Shown here piece by piece: positions 8,252-17,669 of a stretch of 64,000 nucleotides of DNA. The DNA lies in contig NZ_CP075715.1 in the NCBI RefSeq assembly GCF_024584805.1, positions 1,662,001-1,726,000 on the forward strand, given 5' to 3'. Every line of letters starts with the position of its first letter. The first letter of the stretch is position 1. The DNA is from Streptomyces sp. FIT100. GTDB taxonomy: Bacteria > Actinomycetota > Actinomycetes > Streptomycetales > Streptomycetaceae. A program made the translations under genes and the position numbers. Below the pieces are notes generated by a model, which saw only the letters and a program-made list of their open reading frames with translations, was not told the DNA's origin and made no database searches.

Positions 8252-11203
8252 TCAGCGGTGCAGGGCGGCGAGCGCCCTGCCCATCACCTGCTTGCGTTCG
8301 GCCGCGCTCGCCACGTGTTCCAGGCCGAAGCCGAGGAGCACGGTGTCGCGCGTGGTGACGGCCGCGTACGAGTGGAACAGGGCGGGTGAGCGGCCCCAGG
8401 CCGCGCCGTTCCCCGGGCTGCCGGGAGGCGGTCCGGTCACGCTCCAGGGGCCGAGGGAGGTCTCGAAGCCCTCGTCGTCCTGCGGGGTGCCGTCGATGAC
8501 GAGGCTCATGTCGTCGGCGAAGACACCGAGGCCGCCGGTGCCCGGGTCGGAGATGTAGGAGAGGGACAGTTCGACCTGCTTGCCCGCGTAGGCGCTGAGG
8601 TCGACGGCGACCGGCCGCCAGCCGTTGGAGCTGCCGGTGAAGCGGTTCCAGGCGCCGGTGGTACCGGTGGGCGCGCAGCTGTCGCCCTGGATGGTGAGGT
8701 AGTGCGCGAGGAACGGGTGCCCGTTGATGTAGAAGCCCTCCTCGCACTGGGCGGGCGTCCCTGTGGTGGTGCCGCCGTTGGCGTCGGGGAGCGTCGTCCA
8801 GTCGTCCTGGCCCGCGGTGCGGGCCTCGACGACCACGTTGTCGTAGTCCCCCTCGGTGTCGTAGCTGAGCTGGAACCGGAGGGTGGGCCGCGCCGCGGCC
8901 GCCGTGCCGGTGAGGTCGACGGTCCGGCTCAGGCGCGTCCAGGAGTCGTCGGCGTGCAGGGCCGCGGCGAAGCTCGTGCCCTCGTACGGCTCGAAGGGGG
9001 TCCGTACGCCCGGGTAGTCGCCTGCGGCGCTGCTGCGGAACTGCGGGAACTCGTCCGGCTTCAGGGTGTCGGAGGTGACGGTGTACGCGCCCGCCGCGTC
9101 CAGCGAATTGCCCGCGGCGTCCCCGAGGACGGCCTTCGTGCCGGCGAAGGGCCCGGTGCCGGCGAAGCCGGGCGGGGAGGTGAGTCCGGCGCGGCGGTAC
9201 GCCCCGAGGTAGTACTGGGCGAAGTCGTCGGAGTCGGCGCGGCCGATGTCGACGGCGCCGCCGTTCTCCTCACCGGCGTTGATCAGCTTGCCGCCCTCGT
9301 TGACGAAGTCGCGGACGGCGAGCATCACGGGTCCCGACGGCTTTCCCGCGCCGGTGTACCAGACGACGGTGTCGAAGTGGGACAGGACGCCGAGCGCGTG
9401 CGGCGTGCCCTGGGTGGCGACGTCCCAGACGGCGGCGCGGTGACCGTTGGCGGCGAGCGCCTGGGTGTAGGCGGCCGGATGCCGGGCGGCGGCGGTGCCT
9501 CCCTCCTCGGCGACGACGAGGGTGTCGGCGCGGGGCCGTTCGGCGACGGTGTACGTGAACGGGGTGCTGGAGACCCGCTTGCCGTCCCGGGTGCGGCCGG
9601 TGAACCAGACCTCGACCGTGTCGCCGGGCCCCGCGTCCTCGACGTCGGCGCGGTACTGGTCGAAGCGCAGGTTGTCCTCACCGCCGAAGATCTCGCCGCC
9701 CTTCCAGGCGCTGAGGTCCTCGTCGTGCGTGCGGCCCCCGTTGATGCGGTAGTTGAGCTCCTTGTCGCGCAGGGACCTGCGGGCCGTGACGGAGACCTCC
9801 TGGTCGCCGCGTGCGTACGAGACCGCGAACGCGTCCGGGGTGAAGTCCGGGGCCTCGATGCCGACCGGCGAGGACGGCCGGTCGGGATGGGCGGCGCTCT
9901 CGGCGACGGCGAGCGCGAAGGGGATGTTCTTGGCGAACTCCTGCTGGATCAGCTTCTCGTCGTCGGGGAAGGTGAAGACGGAGGCGCAGTCGCCCGGTTC
10001 CCAGGGGTCGTCGGGGTCCACCCGGGAGGCGGTGGCGCAGGTCGACATCTCCGGGGTGAACATCATCGTGCCGTTGACGTTGGCGGCATGGCCGTCCGCC
10101 TCGCCGTTGGTGGTGTACAGCTCGGAGGAGAGCTGCGGGCGGTAGCCCGGGACGGCGGACTTCTCCGGTGTACCGGCGAGGGACTTGTAGAGGACGTCGT
10201 CCGGGGTCGGGGACGCGACCTGCCAGCCGACGCCGTAGAGCAGCAGTTGGGCGGCGGAATGGTAGTTGATGCCGTACTCGAAGCCGATGCGCTTCTGGAA
10301 GGCGTCGAGCGCCTTGGTCTCGGGCTCCGAGCCCGGACCCGTACCGCGATAGGTCTCGTCGGCGGGGTCGGGGGACGAACCCTCGTTGTCGTAGCCCCAC
10401 TTGTAGGCGAAGTTGCGGTTGAGGTCGACGCCGTCGCCCGGGGTGGTCTTCCCGTCGCCGTTGTTGTCGCGGAGGTTCTTGCGCCACTGGCGGTCGCCGT
10501 CGGGCGCGTGCGTGTAGTCGTAGCCGTCGGGGTTGGCGGAGAGCACGAACCACAGCTCGCTGCTGTCCACGATGCCGGTGACGCGCGGGTCCTTGCCGTA
10601 GTTCGCGAGGTAGTGGTGGAGCAGCCGCCGGGTCATCTCCGGGGTGATCCACTCACGGGCGTGCTGGTTGGAGAGGTAGAGGGTGGCCGGCTTGGCGCCG
10701 TCGCGGTACTGCTTGGCGCCCTTGGTGAGCTTGAGGGCGAGGATGTCCTGGCCCTTCAGGCTCTTGCCGATGCTCACGACCTTGGTGAGGGAGGGGTTGG
10801 CGCGGGCGGTTTCGAGGATCTCCTCGCGGAGGCCGCCCTTGCCGCTGTACGGGCGGAAGACTCCGTCCCCGGCAGCGGCGACGCGCTGCCGCGCCGCGGC
10901 GGGGACGGTGTGCTCGGCCACCGCCACGCCTTGTTCACGCAGGTCACCGGCCTGGTCGTCGGTGAGGTACAGCTCGATGGTGGCGGTGCCCTTGTCGGGT
11001 ACCTGCTCGGTCAGTTCATGGCTGTCGGCACCGGCCGCGAGGAGAAGTGGCACCTGCGCCTTGGTGACCTTCGCATGCCATACGGAGAGGTCGGCGTCGT
11101 CCCCGCCCGCGGGGCCAGGGTCGGCCTGGGCGAGAGGTGCGGATGCGAGTGCGGCGATGAGGAGTGAGGTGGCGGCGAGGATCGATCTCGCGGTGCGTCT
11201 CAT
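8252..11203 (-). CDS. secreted M14-family zinc carboxypeptidase with C-terminal immune-inhibitor-A-like region
   Basis: A 983-residue exported metallopeptidase. Residues 1-26 are a Sec signal peptide ending at ALASAPLAQA. The M14 active site is intact: zinc ligands His181 and Glu184 in HARE and His315 in INYHS, and the probable catalytic Glu385 in FTPEM. After about residue 470 come beta-rich modules, including a stretch resembling the C-terminal part of bacillary immune inhibitor A peptidases (WTRLSRTVDLTG, YDTEGDYDNVVVEA). It likely trims peptides outside the cell. The ATG at 11203 has AAGGGGGG upstream; the frame opens earlier, but only from here is there a signal peptide. It stands alone between whiA and gap. 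Confidence 0.9.
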   Translation of the reverse strand: MRRTARSILAATSLLIAALASAPLAQADPGPAGGDDADLSVWHAKVTKAQVPLLLAAGADSHELTEQVPDKGTATIELYLTDDQAGDLREQGVAVAEHTVPAAARQRVAAAGDGVFRPYSGKGGLREEILETARANPSLTKVVSIGKSLKGQDILALKLTKGAKQYRDGAKPATLYLSNQHAREWITPEMTRRLLHHYLANYGKDPRVTGIVDSSELWFVLSANPDGYDYTHAPDGDRQWRKNLRDNNGDGKTTPGDGVDLNRNFAYKWGYDNEGSSPDPADETYRGTGPGSEPETKALDAFQKRIGFEYGINYHSAAQLLLYGVGWQVASPTPDDVLYKSLAGTPEKSAVPGYRPQLSSELYTTNGEADGHAANVNGTMMFTPEMSTCATASRVDPDDPWEPGDCASVFTFPDDEKLIQQEFAKNIPFALAVAESAAHPDRPSSPVGIEAPDFTPDAFAVSYARGDQEVSVTARRSLRDKELNYRINGGRTHDEDLSAWKGGEIFGGEDNLRFDQYRADVEDAGPGDTVEVWFTGRTRDGKRVSSTPFTYTVAERPRADTLVVAEEGGTAAARHPAAYTQALAANGHRAAVWDVATQGTPHALGVLSHFDTVVWYTGAGKPSGPVMLAVRDFVNEGGKLINAGEENGGAVDIGRADSDDFAQYYLGAYRRAGLTSPPGFAGTGPFAGTKAVLGDAAGNSLDAAGAYTVTSDTLKPDEFPQFRSSAAGDYPGVRTPFEPYEGTSFAAALHADDSWTRLSRTVDLTGTAAAARPTLRFQLSYDTEGDYDNVVVEARTAGQDDWTTLPDANGGTTTGTPAQCEEGFYINGHPFLAHYLTIQGDSCAPTGTTGAWNRFTGSSNGWRPVAVDLSAYAGKQVELSLSYISDPGTGGLGVFADDMSLVIDGTPQDDEGFETSLGPWSVTGPPPGSPGNGAAWGRSPALFHSYAAVTTRDTVLLGFGLEHVASAAERKQVMGRALAALHR

Positions 11204-11661
11204 TGGCCCCCCTTGCTGTCGTCTGTCGCGAAAGAAAACAGATGCCAGGCTCGTCACACCTCATGATCATGTCAATAGCGCCACACCCATGTCGCCGCCT
11301 CCGACGCCCACTTGGGGGAACGCCTGCCGCCCCGCTTCCGGGGGGCGCGCCCCCGGACCCCCCGCGTCTCACACTCCGGCGAGACCGGAGACGCGGCCCG
11401 CAGCCGGCGACGCATCCCGGGGCAGGTCGGCCCGCAGAGGGTGGCGACGGGACGGCAGAGACAAGGCGCCTCCTCCGAGGAGCCGAACCGGAGGGGCCCC
11501 GCCCCACCGCCCACCGGCGGCAGCCGCAGGCGCCCGCGCCGGCCCGGGGCAACCGGGACGACCGACGCGACCGGGGCGGCCAAGGCGACCGGGACAGCCG
11601 GGACGATCAAGGCGACCGGGACCCACGGGGCCCAGCCCCGCAGCCCGCGCACCCCGGCGGG
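11204..11661. other. 458-bp non-coding gap between whiA and the carboxypeptidase gene
   Basis: I see no supportable gene here. Near the peptidase gene a minus-strand TTGACA (11270-11275) overlaps the perfect palindrome CATGATCATG (11262-11271), but no good -10 follows. A GC hairpin at 11338-11356 could end the whiA transcript. From about 11560 to 11640 there are imperfect repeats of GCGACCGGGAC. The rest is GC-rich with no clear signal. Confidence 0.6.
11338..11356 (-). terminator. GC hairpin downstream of whiA
   Basis: CCGGGGG pairs with CCCCCGG around a short loop, about 300 bp past the whiA stop. It resembles common streptomycete GC palindromes, so terminator function is uncertain. Confidence 0.4.
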
Positions 11662-12651
11662 TCAGCTCACCAGGCCCTCGGCCATTTCCTCCGTCAGGCT
11701 GGACTCCGTGCCCGGGATACCCAGGTCCTGCGCCCGCTTGTCCGCCATCGCCAGCAGCCGCCGGATCCGGCCCGCCACCGCGTCCTTCGTCAGCGGCGGG
11801 TCCGCGAGCGCCCCCAGCTCCTCAAGCGACGCCTGCTTGTGCTCCATGCGCAGCCGGCCCGCAGCCGCGAGGTGCTCGGGGACCTCCTCGCCGAGGATCT
11901 CCAGCGCACGCTGCACCCGCGCCCCCGCGGCCACCGCCGCACGCGCCGAGCGGCGCAGGTTCGCGTCGTCGAAGTTGGCCAGGCGGTTCGCCGTGGCGCG
12001 GACCTCGCGGCGCATTCGGCGCTCCTCCCAGGCCAGCACCGACTCGTGCGCCCCGAGCCGGGTCAGCAGCGCCCCGATCGCGTCGCCGTCGCGGACCACG
12101 ACGCGGTCGACGCCGCGCACCTCACGGGCCTTCGCGGCGATCGAGAGCCGCCGTGCCGCGCCGACGAGCGCGAGCGCGGCCTCCGGGCCCGGGCAGGTGA
12201 CCTCCAGCGAGGACGAGCGGCCGGGCTCGGTCAGCGAGCCGTGCGCCAGGAAGGCCCCGCGCCACGCCGCCTCGGCATCGCACGTGGCGCCGGAGACGAC
12301 CTGCGGGGGCAGCCCGCGGATCGGCCGGCCCCGGCCGTCGACGAGTCCGGTCTGCCGGGCCAGCTGGTCGCCGCCCGCCACGACCCGTACGACGTACCGC
12401 GAGCCGCGCCGCAGCCCGCCGGGCGCCATCACCACCAGGTCCGACGAGTGCCCGAAGATCTCCAGGATGTCCTTGCGGAGCCGGCGCGCCGCGATACCCG
12501 TGTCCAGCTCCGCCTCGATCACAATGCGGCCGCTGACCAGGTGCAGCCCGCCCGCGAACCGAAGGATCGCCGAGACCTCCGCCTTTCTGCAGCAGGTCCG
12601 GGTGACGGGGAGCCGGGAGATTTCGTCCTTCACCGCTGCCGTCATCGCCAT
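11662..12651 (-). CDS. whiA: sporulation regulator WhiA
   Basis: A 329-residue DNA-binding regulator required with WhiB for sporulation septation in Streptomyces. The N-terminal half is the LAGLIDADG-endonuclease-like fold (conserved [18 protein letters not shown] and ILRFAGGLH), and the C-terminal part holds the WhiA helix-turn-helix ([20 protein letters not shown]). It begins 10 bp inside the end of yvcK (start ATG 12651, yvcK stop from 12644), so translation is coupled. It is the last gene of uvrC-rapZ-yvcK-whiA, the standard actinobacterial order. Confidence 0.97.
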   Translation of the reverse strand: MAMTAAVKDEISRLPVTRTCCRKAEVSAILRFAGGLHLVSGRIVIEAELDTGIAARRLRKDILEIFGHSSDLVVMAPGGLRRGSRYVVRVVAGGDQLARQTGLVDGRGRPIRGLPPQVVSGATCDAEAAWRGAFLAHGSLTEPGRSSSLEVTCPGPEAALALVGAARRLSIAAKAREVRGVDRVVVRDGDAIGALLTRLGAHESVLAWEERRMRREVRATANRLANFDDANLRRSARAAVAAGARVQRALEILGEEVPEHLAAAGRLRMEHKQASLEELGALADPPLTKDAVAGRIRRLLAMADKRAQDLGIPGTESSLTEEMAEGLVS

Positions 12652-13676
12652 GGGCCGATCCTTCCATGCATCCGAAAAATACGGTCGTACGCGGCGGCCA
12701 ACAGCTCCGGGTCATGCCGCGGAGCCCCGTCGGGCCTGGCCACCGGCGCCAGCTCGACCGCGGCTCCGAGCCGCTTCGCGGCGTCGGCGAGGGACTCGCG
12801 GTCGGGCACGGCGGCCTCGTCGGCCAGCACCACGTCCAGGGCGAGTTTAGGGGCGTGTCGTCCCAAAACCTCCAAATGACGCTGCGGAGAGAAGCCTTCC
12901 GTTTCTCCGGGCTGCGGCGCGAGGTTGAGCGAGAGAACGCGGCGGGCCTTCGTCTCCACCAGCGCGTCCAGCAGCTCGGGCACGAGCAGATGCGGAATCA
13001 CCGAGGAGAACCAGGAGCCCGGACCCAGCACCACCCAGTCCGCGTCGAGCACGGCCGCGACGGCCTCCGGGACGGCCGGGGGGTCGTTCGGCACGAGGTG
13101 GACGGACTGCACCTCGCCCGGGGTGAGGGCGACGGTCGCCTGTCCCCGGACCGTCTCGATCCGGTCCGGCCACTGCAGATCATGGCCCTTGACCAGCGCC
13201 TGGAGCTCCAGCGGCACGGCGGACATCGGCAGCACCCGTCCGTGCGCGCCCAGCAGCCTGCCGACCAGGTCCAGCGCCTGCACATGGTCGCCGAGCTGCT
13301 CCCACAGGGCGACGATCAGCAGATTGCCGACCGCGTGCTCGTGCAGGTCGCCCTTCGACTGGAAGCGGTGCTGGATGACCCTGGCCCAGGTCTGGCCCCA
13401 GTCGTCGTCACCGCAGAGCGCCGCGAGCGCCTTGCGCAGATCGCCGGGCGGCAGCACGCCGAGCTCCTCCCGGAGCCGGCCGCTGGAACCGCCGTCGTCG
13501 GCGACGGTGACGACGGCGGTGAGATCGCCGGTGATACGGCGCAGGGCCGCGAGCGACGCCGAGAGCCCCATTCCGCCGCCGAGTGCGACGACCTTGGGCT
13601 GGGCGCCGCGTCTGCGACCGGCGCGGAGGCTGTCGCTGCCCCGGAGCCGGCGCAGACGGAGATTGCGTCCGGTCAC
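12642..13676 (-). CDS. yvcK: YvcK/CofD-like protein (gluconeogenesis/cell-wall factor)
   Basis: A 344-residue UDP-sugar-binding protein of the YvcK family, which in other bacteria adjusts cell shape and peptidoglycan precursor supply according to carbon source. The nucleotide-binding start [19 protein letters not shown] and [18 protein letters not shown] are the family signatures, with [17 protein letters not shown] further on. Its start overlaps the end of rapZ by 4 bp and its end overlaps whiA by 10 bp, so the three are translationally coupled. A short basic N-terminal stretch precedes the fold. Confidence 0.94.
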   Translation of the reverse strand: MTGRNLRLRRLRGSDSLRAGRRRGAQPKVVALGGGMGLSASLAALRRITGDLTAVVTVADDGGSSGRLREELGVLPPGDLRKALAALCGDDDWGQTWARVIQHRFQSKGDLHEHAVGNLLIVALWEQLGDHVQALDLVGRLLGAHGRVLPMSAVPLELQALVKGHDLQWPDRIETVRGQATVALTPGEVQSVHLVPNDPPAVPEAVAAVLDADWVVLGPGSWFSSVIPHLLVPELLDALVETKARRVLSLNLAPQPGETEGFSPQRHLEVLGRHAPKLALDVVLADEAAVPDRESLADAAKRLGAAVELAPVARPDGAPRHDPELLAAAYDRIFRMHGRIGPWR

Positions 13677-14812
13677 TCGCGCCCCATGTCCCGGTGGACG
13701 ACGACGGTCTCGATCCCCTCGGAACCGAGACGGGCAGCGAGCTTCTCGGACATGGCGACGGAGCGGTGCTTGCCGCCGGTGCAGCCGACGGCGATGGTCA
13801 CGTACCGCTTGCCCTCACGGCGGTAGCCCGCCGCGATCAGCTGGAGCAGCTCGGTGTACTGGTTGAGGAACTCCTTGGCGCCCGGCTGATCGAAGACGTA
13901 GGCCGACACCTCCTCGTTCAGGCCGGTGAAGGGGCGCAGCTCCGGGACCCAGTGCGGGTTCGGCAGGAAGCGGCAGTCCACCACCAGGTCGGCGTCGACC
14001 GGCAGGCCGTACTTGTAGCCGAACGACATGACGGTGGCCCGCAGCTCGGGCTCCTCGTCGCCCGCGAACTGGGCATCCATCTTGGCCCGCAGCTCGTGGA
14101 CGTTGAGGCTGGAGGTGTCGATCACCAGATCGGCGTCGCCGCGCAGCTCCCGCAGCAGGTCCCGCTCGGCGGCGATGCCGTCGACGATCCGGCCGTCACC
14201 CTGCAGCGGGTGCGGACGGCGTACGGACTCGAAGCGGCGGACCAGGGCGTCGTCGGAGGACTCCAGGAACACGATCCGCCGCCGGACCTGCTTGGCGTCG
14301 AGGTCCGCCAGGGACTGGCGGAGGTTGTCGAAGAACCGCCGGCCGCGGACGTCCACGACGACGGCGATCCTGGCCACGTTGCCCTGGGACCGGGCGCCGA
14401 GCTCCACCATGGTGGGGATCAGCGCGGGCGGCAGGTTGTCCACGACGAACCAGCCGAGGTCCTCCAGGCACTTCGCCGCGGTGCTGCGGCCGGCTCCCGA
14501 CATTCCGGAGATGATCACCAGCTCGGGGATGGCCGCGTCGGCGGCCTGCCCGGACTCGGTCGTCGTACCCGTACTCACGTCTCCTGCTCCGTGTTCTGAT
14601 CGGTCCGATCGGTCCGATCGGTCCGATCGGTCCGTGCGCTCGTGCTGCCCGGCGCCTTCCTGCCCGGCGCTTTCCTGCCCGGCGCCTTCCTGCCCGGCGC
14701 CAGACGGCCCGGCCCCGGCCTGTGCGGCCGCGGCCCGGTCGGCGCCGCCCTGCTCAGCACTCTCGTGCCGACCGCTGCCGCCGCCCTGCCCGCTTCTGTC
14801 CTGGCTGGTCAT
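13673..14812 (-). CDS. rapZ: RapZ-family nucleotide-binding protein with repeat-rich N-terminal extension
   Basis: A P-loop protein of the RapZ/YvcJ family (379 residues from the ATG at 14812). That start overlaps the uvrC stop in an ATGA, arguing for coupling. The family domain begins only at about residue 95. The P-loop is GMSGAGRST, with Arg109 where a Walker A lysine normally stands. Later come [13 protein letters not shown] and the C-terminal [16 protein letters not shown] signature. The first 90 residues are low-complexity, encoded by two sets of tandem repeats (EGAGQ units and DRS x4). An internal GTG at 14578 would give a family-length protein, so the true start is not certain. Confidence 0.9.
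   Translation of the reverse strand: MTSQDRSGQGGGSGRHESAEQGGADRAAAAQAGAGPSGAGQEGAGQESAGQEGAGQHERTDRSDRSDRSDRSEHGAGDVSTGTTTESGQAADAAIPELVIISGMSGAGRSTAAKCLEDLGWFVVDNLPPALIPTMVELGARSQGNVARIAVVVDVRGRRFFDNLRQSLADLDAKQVRRRIVFLESSDDALVRRFESVRRPHPLQGDGRIVDGIAAERDLLRELRGDADLVIDTSSLNVHELRAKMDAQFAGDEEPELRATVMSFGYKYGLPVDADLVVDCRFLPNPHWVPELRPFTGLNEEVSAYVFDQPGAKEFLNQYTELLQLIAAGYRREGKRYVTIAVGCTGGKHRSVAMSEKLAARLGSEGIETVVVHRDMGRE
14599..14701. repeat. two tandem repeat arrays inside the 5' end of rapZ
   Basis: About four copies of a 9-bp unit (CGATCGGTC) around 14600-14635 encode DRS on the minus strand. Four near-identical copies of a 15-bp unit (TGCCCGGCGCCTTCC) at 14645-14701 encode the AGQEG-type stretch. 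Both unit lengths are multiples of three, so copy-number change would keep the frame. Confidence 0.85.
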
Positions 14813-16863
14813 TCCGTGCTTCCCCCGTCCTCGCTGATGTCTGCCGCCGGTGCCCGGCCGTCCGCGTCGTCTTCAATGATCTCTCCTGTCGCCGTGTTCA
14901 CGGCGGGCGCGGCCGGGGCCGCCCGGGCCAGGGCCACGGCGACGGACTCCGCCGTCTTCCGTCCCATCCCCGGCACCTCGCAGATCTGCTCGATTGTCGC
15001 CTGCCGCAGCCGCTTCACCGAGCCGAAGTGCTTGATCAGAGCCTGCTTGCGGGTCTCGCCCAGACCGGGCACGGCGTCGAGCGGGCTGGTCCGCAGCCGT
15101 TTGGTGCGCTTGGAGCGCTGGTAGCGGATCGCGAAGTCGTGTGCCGTGTCGCGGACGCGCTGTATCAGGTACAGCCCCTCGCTGGAGCGGGGCAGCACGA
15201 CCGGGTCGTCCTCGCCCGGCAGCCAGACCTCCTCCATCCGCTTGGCGATCCCGCACACCGCGACATCGTCGATGCCCAGCTCGTCCAGGGCCCGCTGGGC
15301 GGCGGCGACCTGCGGCTGCCCGCCGTCGACGAGCACGAGCTGCGGCGGGTACGCGAACCGCTTCGGCCTGCCGTTCTCCTCCGCGGCCGTGGTCGGTGCC
15401 ACCTCGCCGTTCCCGCCGGGCCCGGCGCTCAGGCCGTCCTCGGCGGTCCACTCCCCCGTCTTCTCCTTCTCGGCGAGATAGCGCTTGAAGCGGCGGCTGA
15501 TCACCTCGTGCATCGACCGGACGTCGTCCTGGCCCTCGAAGCCCCTGATCTGGAAGCGCCGGTACTCGCTCTTTCGCGGCAGCCCGTCCTCGAAGACGAC
15601 CATGGAGGCCACCACGTCCTCGCCCTGGAGATGCGAGATGTCGAAGCACTCGATCCGCAGCGGCGCCGAGTCCAGCTCCAGGGCCTCCGCGATCTCCTCC
15701 AGGGCCCGGGAGCGGGTGGTGAGGTCGCTGGCGCGCTTCGTCTTGTGCAGGACGAGGGCCTGCTGCGCATTGCGCCCGACCGTCTCCATCAGGTCCTTCT
15801 TGTCGCCGCGCTGCGGGATGCGCAGCGAGACGGCCGATCCGCGCCGGTCGCCGAGCCACTGGGTGACCGCGGCGAGATCGTCGGGGAGGGCCGGGACGAG
15901 GACCTCCTTGGGGACCGCGTCACCGGTCTCGTCCCCGTACAGCTGCTGAAGGGCGTGCTCGACCAGGCCGGCGGTGTCGACCGCCTCGACCTTGTCGGTG
16001 ACCCAGCCGCGCTGGCCGCGCACCCGCCCGCCCCGCACGTGGAAGATCTGGACGGCGGCCTCCAGCTCGTCCTCGGCGACGGCGATGAGATCCGCGTCGG
16101 TGGCGTCGGCCAGCACCACCGCGTTCTTCTCCATGGCCCGCCTGAGGGCCTCTATGTCGTCGCGGAGCCGGGCCGCCCGCTCGTACTCCATCTCCTCGGC
16201 CGCCGTCAGCATGTCCTTCTCCAGGCGGCGGATGTAGGTGCCGGTGCGGCCGGCCATGAAGTCGCAGAAGTCCTCGGCCAGTTCGCGGTGGACCTGCGGG
16301 GTCACCCGCGCCACGCAGGGGGCCGAGCACTTGCCGATGTAGCCGAGCAGACAGGGCCGGCCGGTCCGCGCGGCGTTCTTGAACACCCCGGCGGAGCAGG
16401 TCCGTACGGGAAAGACCCGGAGCATCAGGTCGACGGTCTCGCGGATCGCCCACGCGTGCCCGTAGGGGCCGAAATAGCGCACGCCCTTCTTCTTGGCGCC
16501 GCGCATCACCTGGACCCGCGGGAACTCCTCGTTCATCGTCACCGCGAGATACGGATAGCTCTTGTCGTCCCGGTACTTGACGTTGAAGCGGGGGTCGTAC
16601 TCCTTGATCCAGGAGTACTCCAGCTGAAGCGCCTCCACCTCGGTGGCGACGACCGTCCACTCCACGGAGGCCGCGGTCGTGACCATCGTGCGCGTGCGCG
16701 GGTGCAGACTCGCCAGGTCCTGGAAGTAGTTGGCGAGCCGCTGCCGCAGGCTCTTCGCCTTGCCGACGTAGATCACGCGGCGGTGCTCGTCGCGGAACCT
16801 GTAGACCCCTGGCGAGTCGGGGATCTGTCCCGGCTTGGGACGGTAGCTGGAGGGGTCTGCCAT
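14809..16863 (-). CDS. uvrC: excinuclease ABC subunit C
   Basis: The 684-residue nuclease subunit of nucleotide excision repair; it makes both incisions around a lesion held by UvrB. Domains in order: N-terminal GIY-YIG nuclease (PGVYRF at 18-23, [12 protein letters not shown] from 32), a cysteine-bearing linker ([15 protein letters not shown]), a UVR/UvrB-binding helix pair ([16 protein letters not shown]), the RNase H-like 5' nuclease domain ([20 protein letters not shown]) and a double helix-hairpin-helix ([22 protein letters not shown]). I chose the ATG at 16863, seven bases after a damage-promoter -10, so the message is probably leaderless. First gene of uvrC-rapZ-yvcK-whiA. Confidence 0.97.
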   Translation of the reverse strand: MADPSSYRPKPGQIPDSPGVYRFRDEHRRVIYVGKAKSLRQRLANYFQDLASLHPRTRTMVTTAASVEWTVVATEVEALQLEYSWIKEYDPRFNVKYRDDKSYPYLAVTMNEEFPRVQVMRGAKKKGVRYFGPYGHAWAIRETVDLMLRVFPVRTCSAGVFKNAARTGRPCLLGYIGKCSAPCVARVTPQVHRELAEDFCDFMAGRTGTYIRRLEKDMLTAAEEMEYERAARLRDDIEALRRAMEKNAVVLADATDADLIAVAEDELEAAVQIFHVRGGRVRGQRGWVTDKVEAVDTAGLVEHALQQLYGDETGDAVPKEVLVPALPDDLAAVTQWLGDRRGSAVSLRIPQRGDKKDLMETVGRNAQQALVLHKTKRASDLTTRSRALEEIAEALELDSAPLRIECFDISHLQGEDVVASMVVFEDGLPRKSEYRRFQIRGFEGQDDVRSMHEVISRRFKRYLAEKEKTGEWTAEDGLSAGPGGNGEVAPTTAAEENGRPKRFAYPPQLVLVDGGQPQVAAAQRALDELGIDDVAVCGIAKRMEEVWLPGEDDPVVLPRSSEGLYLIQRVRDTAHDFAIRYQRSKRTKRLRTSPLDAVPGLGETRKQALIKHFGSVKRLRQATIEQICEVPGMGRKTAESVAVALARAAPAAPAVNTATGEIIEDDADGRAPAADISEDGGSTE

Positions 16864-16870
16864 GCCGCCC

Positions 16871-16893
16871 ACCCTACTGGCGGACACCGACAG
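16871..16893 (-). promoter_or_regulatory. PafBC-type (RecA-NDp) damage promoter of uvrC
   Basis: Minus strand: CTGTCGGTG, eight bases, then TAGGGT. This fits the mycobacterial motif TTGTCRGTG-N8-TAnnnT at all positions except the first. The -10 ends 7 nt before the uvrC ATG, implying a leaderless transcript. Confidence 0.8.
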
Positions 16894-16936
16894 AGCGGGC
16901 CCGCCCGGAGTCCTGCCCAGGCGCTGGGGACGGCGG

Positions 16937-17365
16937 TTACGCCTGGGGGCCCGCGACGAGCTTTCCGCCCTCGACGGTGACCGGGACCTCGGGGAGCGGC
17001 ACGGTCGCCGGGCCGCGCACGGCCTCCCCGGTGGTGACGTCGAAGCGGCTGCCGTGGCAGGGACAGTTGCCCTCGGTGCCCTCCACCTTGTCCAGGACGC
17101 AGCCCGCGTGGGTGCACTGGGCGCTGAACGCCCGGTACTCGCCCTCCGCGGGGCGGTGCACGACGAGGCGCTGCTCGCGGTAGAGCCGGGTGCCGCCGAC
17201 CGGGACGGCGTCCGCGGCACCGAGGTCGACCGGCGCGGTCGGCGTCGGGACCTGGGCGTGGCCGAGCTTGGACTCGGTGGAGCAGGCGGCGGCGCCCAGC
17301 CCGGCGGCCCCGGCGAGGGCGACGCCTTTCAGCACGGTGCGGCGGGCGGCGGGCTGGCCGGACAT
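16937..17365 (-). CDS. Tat-exported Rieske [2Fe-2S] protein
   Basis: A 142-residue electron-transfer protein anchored outside the membrane. The N-terminus has a twin-arginine signal ([18 protein letters not shown]) ending in a lipobox-like GAAAC, so it may be a Tat lipoprotein. The Rieske centre is complete: Cys84 and His86 in CTHAGC, Cys101 and His104 in CPCHGS, with Cys89 and Cys103 placed for the stabilising disulfide. The ATG at 17365 is preceded by GGAGACCCC. The open frame further upstream runs through a G-rich repeat and is not real. The redox partner is unknown; no cytochrome gene is adjacent. Confidence 0.92.
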   Translation of the reverse strand: MSGQPAARRTVLKGVALAGAAGLGAAACSTESKLGHAQVPTPTAPVDLGAADAVPVGGTRLYREQRLVVHRPAEGEYRAFSAQCTHAGCVLDKVEGTEGNCPCHGSRFDVTTGEAVRGPATVPLPEVPVTVEGGKLVAGPQA

Positions 17366-17381
17366 GGGGTCTCCACTGGTC

Positions 17382-17480
17382 GGGGGGGGGTGGCGGGTGG
17401 GGGTGGCGGGTGGGGGTGGCGGGTGGGGGTGGCGGGTGGGGGTGGCGGGTGGGGGTGGCGGGTGGGGATGGCGGGTGGTG
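17382..17480. repeat. 13-bp G-rich tandem repeat with G-quadruplex potential
   Basis: About six to seven tandem copies of the unit CGGGTGGGGGTGG, preceded by a run of nine or more G, fill the divergent gap between the Rieske gene and the PfkB kinase. The plus strand carries many closely spaced GGG tracts. Confidence 0.9.
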
Positions 17481-17669
17481 CTGGTCCCGATGGCGGACCC
17501 GCCGGTGCAGACCCGACGATACCGGCGCAGATCGAGGCGCCCGGGGCCGGGGTGCAGTGGCCGGGGCAACGGGGCGGTGGCCGGGGCCGGGGCCTGGCGG
17601 TGGCGAGGGGCGGGGTGGTGGCCGGATGCGTACTGCCGCCGAGCGGAATGATGAGTTACGTTTTTCGCC

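Noticed and set aside
17382..17480. A CRISPR array or coding repeat
   Set aside because: The units are contiguous 13-mers with no spacers, so it is a simple tandem repeat.
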